Source of the DNA: Thermohalobaculum sp964576075
GTDB taxonomy: Bacteria; Pseudomonadota; Alphaproteobacteria; Rhodobacterales; Rhodobacteraceae
Direction of reading: 5' to 3'
Assembly (NCBI GenBank): GCA_964576075.1
Contig: CAZNTX010000088.1
Coordinates: 1 to 15,798 of the forward strand
DNA length: 15,798 nucleotides
Shown: piece after piece, positions 13,270 to 15,798 of the stretch
How positions within the stretch are numbered: the first letter of the stretch is position 1
Layout of the letters: each line of letters starts with the position of its first letter
Translations under genes and position numbers: made by a program
The notes under the pieces: model-generated
What the model was told of the DNA's origin: nothing
Databases searched by the model: none
The model's input: the letters and a program-made list of their open reading frames with translations, nothing else

Positions 13270-13339
13270 TCGCCCGGGCCGCCGCCAAGCCGCGTCCCCG
13301 CCGCCGAGGCGCCGCGCCGGAGCCCGCGCGGCCGGAGGC

Positions 13340-14269
13340 TCAGCCCTTCGCGCGCGGATGGGCGGCGTCGTAGACCGCGCGGAGCCGGGCCTCGTCGAGG
13401 CCCGTATAGGCCTGCGTCGTCGCGAGCCGCCGGTGGCCGAGGAGTTCCTGCACCCCGCGGAGATCCCCGCTCGCCGCCAGGATCTGGGTCGCGAAGGCGT
13501 GGCGGAGCGCATGGGGCGTCGCGCTCGCGGGCAGGCCGAGCGCCTCCCGCGCCCGCTGCATCGCGAGGCGGATCTGATTGGGGTTCACCCGCCCCCCCCG
13601 CGCGCCGAGGAAGAGCGGGCCGTCGGGCCCGGGCGCCCAGGGGCAGAGCCGCCGATAGGCCTCGACCCGGGCCGAGACCGCCGGCAGCACCGGCACGCTC
13701 CGCGCCCGCCCGCCCTTCCCGACGACCCGGAGCGCCGAGCCGAGCGGCGCCGCCCCCCAGGCGAGCCCGACCGCCTCCCCGATCCGGAGTCCAGCCCCCC
13801 AGAGGAGCGAGAGCACCGCCTCGTCGCGCGCCGCGATCCAGGGCTCCGGATGGAGCGCGCCGGCGAGGTCGAGGACGTCGCGGGCGTCCCCCTCTGCGAG
13901 CGGCCTGGGCAGGGAGCGGCCCCGCCGGGGCGTCGCGAGGCCGGCGACCGCCGGGCAGGCGATCCCGCGGGCCTCCTCGAGCCAGGCGAAGAAGCCCCGG
14001 ATCGCCGCCGCCGCCCGCCCCATCGCCTTCGCCGAGAGCCCGCGCCCGCGCTCCGCCGCGAAATGGGCCCGGAAATCCCCGATCCCGAGCCGGCCGAGCC
14101 CCGCCGCCCCGACCTCCCCGCCGAGATGGCCCGCGAGGAAGCCGAGGAAGGCGTGCAGATCGCCCGTGTAGGCGCGGCGCGTGGCGGGGGCGAGGCCGCG
14201 GGCGGCGAGGTGGCGCTCCCACTCCGCGAGGAGCGCGGCGTAGCTCGGCGGCAGCGGCGGGCGCGCCAC
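13340..14269 (-). CDS. xerC: Tyrosine recombinase XerC
   Basis: XerC, with XerD, resolves chromosome dimers at dif. The 309-residue product has the N-terminal SAM-like DNA-binding domain (about 10-105, with YAALLAEWERHLAARGLA and RRAYTGDLHAFLGFL) and the C-terminal catalytic domain. All catalytic residues are present: Arg162 (GAGLRIGE), Lys185 (VVGKGGRAR), His253 and Arg256 (HALRHAFAT), His279 (LLGHRRLATTQAY) and the nucleophile Tyr288. Length is normal. The start is GTG at 14269, three bases after the DUF484 stop, so it is last in the transaldolase - DUF484 - xerC operon. DUF484 next to xerC is a long-known arrangement in proteobacteria. XerC rather than XerD is chosen on this context. Confidence 0.93.
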   Translation of the reverse strand: MARPPLPPSYAALLAEWERHLAARGLAPATRRAYTGDLHAFLGFLAGHLGGEVGAAGLGRLGIGDFRAHFAAERGRGLSAKAMGRAAAAIRGFFAWLEEARGIACPAVAGLATPRRGRSLPRPLAEGDARDVLDLAGALHPEPWIAARDEAVLSLLWGAGLRIGEAVGLAWGAAPLGSALRVVGKGGRARSVPVLPAVSARVEAYRRLCPWAPGPDGPLFLGARGGRVNPNQIRLAMQRAREALGLPASATPHALRHAFATQILAASGDLRGVQELLGHRRLATTQAYTGLDEARLRAVYDAAHPRAKG

Positions 14270-14272
14270 CCC

Positions 14273-15049
14273 TCAGCCCTCGGCGAGGCGCTGCATCAGG
14301 AGCCGCTCGACCACGCGGCCGAAGAAGGTGAGAAGCTCGGTCCCCTGATCGGGGCCGAAGCGGTCGGGGTCCGCCGCGCCGAAGACCACGAGCCCGGCCG
14401 CGCCCTCGAGATCGAGGCGCATCATCGCCTCCGAGCGCACCGAGGTCATGGGGCCGAAGATCAGCTCCGCCTCGGAGGAGGCGAGCCTGAGCGCCACCCC
14501 CTCGGGCGCGAAGCCGCCGTCGAGCGTCAGATAGTCCTCCACCGTGCCGTAGGGCAGCGCGAGCACCCGGCCCTCGAGCCCGCGGCCGAGGCCCTCCATC
14601 GCCTGCGCCTCGTCGACATCGGCCTCGAGGCAGAGGCGGGCCTCCTCGACGCCGAGCATCCGCGGCACCTCGATCGTCAGGCAGCGCAGGAAGCCCGCGA
14701 GCCCGGTCTCCCCGATCAGCGCCACCACGGCGCGGTGGAGCTGGCGGGTGCCGGCGACGTTCTCGTAGGCCGCCGCGATCACCGAGCGGTTGGCCTGGAC
14801 GAGGCGCTTCAGCCGCATCTCGAGGCGCGCCACGAGCCGGTCTCGCAGGTCGATCACCTGCCGGTCGGCATGCTCCTCGCCCTCACCGATCAGCGCGCGC
14901 ATGACCTGGTCGTCGGCGAGGACCAGCTCCGGGTCCGCGACGATGAGGGAGCGGATCAGGTCGCGCTCGTCGGTGTTGAGCTCGAAGCCCCGGCCGTCCG
15001 GCGGGGCGGCGAGCGGCGCGGCGCGCTCGGGATCCGGCTCGTGGCTCAT
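14273..15049 (-). CDS. DUF484 family protein (258 aa)
   Basis: A cytosolic protein with a GAF-like fold, predicted by family; biochemical role unknown. It has an N-terminal helical part (LIRSLIVADPELVLADDQVM, about 31-50), a charged coiled-coil-like stretch (RQVIDLRDRLVARLEMRLKR), then the GAF-like domain with FGPMTSVRSEAMMRL and AAGLVVFGAADPDRFGPDQG, the usual DUF484 ending, and TFFGRVVERLL. Length is typical. The ATG at 15049 lies 8 bases after the transaldolase stop, and GAGG from the TGAGG of that stop can serve as ribosome site. It is followed by xerC after 3 bases, so the three genes should be co-transcribed. Confidence 0.9.
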   Translation of the reverse strand: MSHEPDPERAAPLAAPPDGRGFELNTDERDLIRSLIVADPELVLADDQVMRALIGEGEEHADRQVIDLRDRLVARLEMRLKRLVQANRSVIAAAYENVAGTRQLHRAVVALIGETGLAGFLRCLTIEVPRMLGVEEARLCLEADVDEAQAMEGLGRGLEGRVLALPYGTVEDYLTLDGGFAPEGVALRLASSEAELIFGPMTSVRSEAMMRLDLEGAAGLVVFGAADPDRFGPDQGTELLTFFGRVVERLLMQRLAEG

Positions 15050-15057
15050 GCCCCGCC

Positions 15058-15714
15058 TCAGCCGAGGATCGACTGGCCGGTCTTGGCCCAGTCGGACAGG
15101 AAGGCCTCGAGGCCCTTGTCGGTCAGCGGATGCTCGGCGAGCTTGCGCAGGACGCCCGGGGGGAGCGTCGCGACGTCGGCGCCGATCTTGGCGCAGTCCT
15201 GGACATGGCCCACGGTGCGGATCGAGGCGGCCAGGATTTGCGTCTCGAAGTGGTAATTGTCATAGATCTGGCGGATGTCGGCGATCAGCTGCAGGCCGTC
15301 GAGCGAGATGTCGTCGAGCCGGCCGATGAAGGGGGAGATGAAGCTCGCGCCCGCCTTCGCCGCGAGGAGCGCCTGGTTGGCGGAGAAACAGAGCGTGACG
15401 TTGACCATCCGGCCCTTCTCGGCGAGCGCGCGGCAGGCCTTGAGCCCGTCCCAGGTGAGGGGGACCTTGACGGCGATGTTGGGCGCGATGGCGGCGAGGC
15501 GCTCGCCCTCGGCGATCATGGCCTCCGCCTCGGTGGCGGCGACCTCGGCGGAGACCGGACCGGCGACGGCGGCGCAGATCTCGGCGGTGACCTCCTCGAT
15601 CTTGCGGCCCGACTTCAGGATCAGCGAGGGGTTGGTGGTCACGCCGTCGACGAGGCCGGTGGCGGCGAGGTCGCGGATCTCGGAGATATCGGCGGTGTCG
15701 ACGAAGAATTTCAT
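15058..15714 (-). CDS. fsa: Small transaldolase of the TalC/Fsa family (218 aa)
   Basis: Usually annotated fructose-6-phosphate aldolase; family members transfer dihydroxyacetone units in the pentose phosphate pathway or cleave fructose 6-phosphate. The product has VTTNPSLILKSG (25-36), the Schiff-base Lys83 (VKVPLT), Thr107 (NVTLCF), SPFIGRLDD (127-135) with Phe129 and Arg132, and the phosphate-binding AASIRT (162-167). Against E. coli FsaA, position Gln59 is Glu57 here and Tyr131 is Phe129; both are the transaldolase versions, and the sequence resembles Bacillus TalC. Transaldolase is therefore the likelier activity. Length is normal. The ATG at 15714 has GGGGGAG 3-9 bases upstream. It is first in the operon with DUF484 and xerC. 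Confidence 0.92.
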   Translation of the reverse strand: MKFFVDTADISEIRDLAATGLVDGVTTNPSLILKSGRKIEEVTAEICAAVAGPVSAEVAATEAEAMIAEGERLAAIAPNIAVKVPLTWDGLKACRALAEKGRMVNVTLCFSANQALLAAKAGASFISPFIGRLDDISLDGLQLIADIRQIYDNYHFETQILAASIRTVGHVQDCAKIGADVATLPPGVLRKLAEHPLTDKGLEAFLSDWAKTGQSILG

Positions 15715-15741
15715 GGCTCCCCCGGGGGTGTCTCGGCTCGG

Positions 15742-15758
15742 CTCGCACTCTATGCGAG
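15742..15758 (-). promoter_or_regulatory. Short inverted repeat in the transaldolase upstream region
   Basis: CTCGCA (15742-15747) and TGCGAG (15753-15758) flank five bases. On the minus strand the centre contains TAGAGT, four of six to a -10 box, about 35 bases before the ATG, but the -35 at correct spacing is poor. It could be an operator over the promoter or a leader hairpin. Confidence 0.3.
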
Positions 15759-15798
15759 AGCGCGGGTCGGGGCCAGAGCGGAGCGGCCGCGGGCCGGC

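Larger units (their letters stand above)
12687..13339. other. Structured GC-rich spacer between xerC and the DMT transporter gene
   Basis: About 650 bases with no credible gene on either strand; the open frames are Arg/Pro/Gly/Ala-rich. It lies downstream of xerC and upstream of the transporter gene, both read on the minus strand. The half nearest xerC (13110-13270) is packed with inverted repeats listed separately; the half nearest the transporter has no comparable structure. No T-tract terminator was seen. GCCCGACAT is repeated at 12918-12926 and 12965-12973, probably by chance. Confidence 0.6.

Noticed and set aside
13110..13270. Integron attC site or dif site next to xerC
   Set aside because: No attC core sites (GTTRRRY/RYYYAAC) and no AT-rich 28-base dif-like sequence; being beside xerC is an operon feature.
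12418..15256. Plus-strand open frames of over 600 and 800 residues across the spacer, xerC and DUF484
   Set aside because: They are antisense to three well-supported genes and give low-complexity Arg/Pro/Gly/Ala sequence.
1..15798. CRISPR array, insertion sequence, prophage or toxin-antitoxin module
   Set aside because: No regularly spaced repeats, transposase, integrase other than housekeeping XerC, phage gene or small toxin pair was seen.

Overview
The window looks like chromosomal DNA of a very GC-rich alphaproteobacterium, most likely in the Rhodobacterales (Paracoccaceae/Roseobacteraceae type). This is inferred from gene content: a transaldolase/Fsa - DUF484 - xerC operon, IspG of 384 residues with a charged tail, a membrane-anchored protein ending in a helix-hairpin-helix 'KGIGPK' domain, a fused molybdopterin-binding/nucleotidyltransferase protein beside XdhC, and a short DUF1499 protein. 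Base composition is extreme by eye, and third codon positions are almost all G or C. No tRNA, rRNA, CRISPR array, insertion sequence or phage gene was seen.

Layout. 1-2220 (+): a perfect hairpin with a G-quadruplex motif, a 91-residue membrane protein, a 0.6 kb non-coding spacer, then ispG (isoprenoid biosynthesis). 2221-3370: a 0.3 kb spacer with a possible decayed reading frame, a DUF1499 protein (+), and a convergent secreted cysteine-rich protein (-) that lacks a stop where expected and reads on antisense to the DUF1499 gene. 3424-6119 (-): xdhC followed by the fused MoeA-like/MocA-like gene, overlapping by 4 bases; they should serve maturation of a xanthine dehydrogenase or CO dehydrogenase type enzyme whose structural genes are outside the window. 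6330-7451 (+): a divergent DUF4261-like gene with a low-complexity tail.

7452-8548 is a 1.1 kb spacer with no credible gene but with hairpins, a G-quadruplex motif and a tandem repeat. It precedes a translationally coupled flavoprotein pair (8549-11121, +): a salicylate-hydroxylase-like monooxygenase and a DadA/PuuB-like amine oxidase. Convergent to these, on the minus strand, lie the helix-hairpin-helix membrane protein (11128-11622) and an EamA/DMT transporter (11778-12686). A third long spacer (12687-13339) holds the most striking structure: competing 13/9-bp hairpins, a perfect 20-bp inverted repeat whose loop is a G-quadruplex motif, and a GNRA-loop hairpin. The window ends with the minus-strand operon transaldolase (15714-15058), DUF484 (15049-14273) and xerC (14269-13340).

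Most genes are recognisable housekeeping or accessory genes. The unexplained part is the long, structured, gene-free spacers. Calls rest on reading the sequence and family knowledge only; no search or folding calculation was run.
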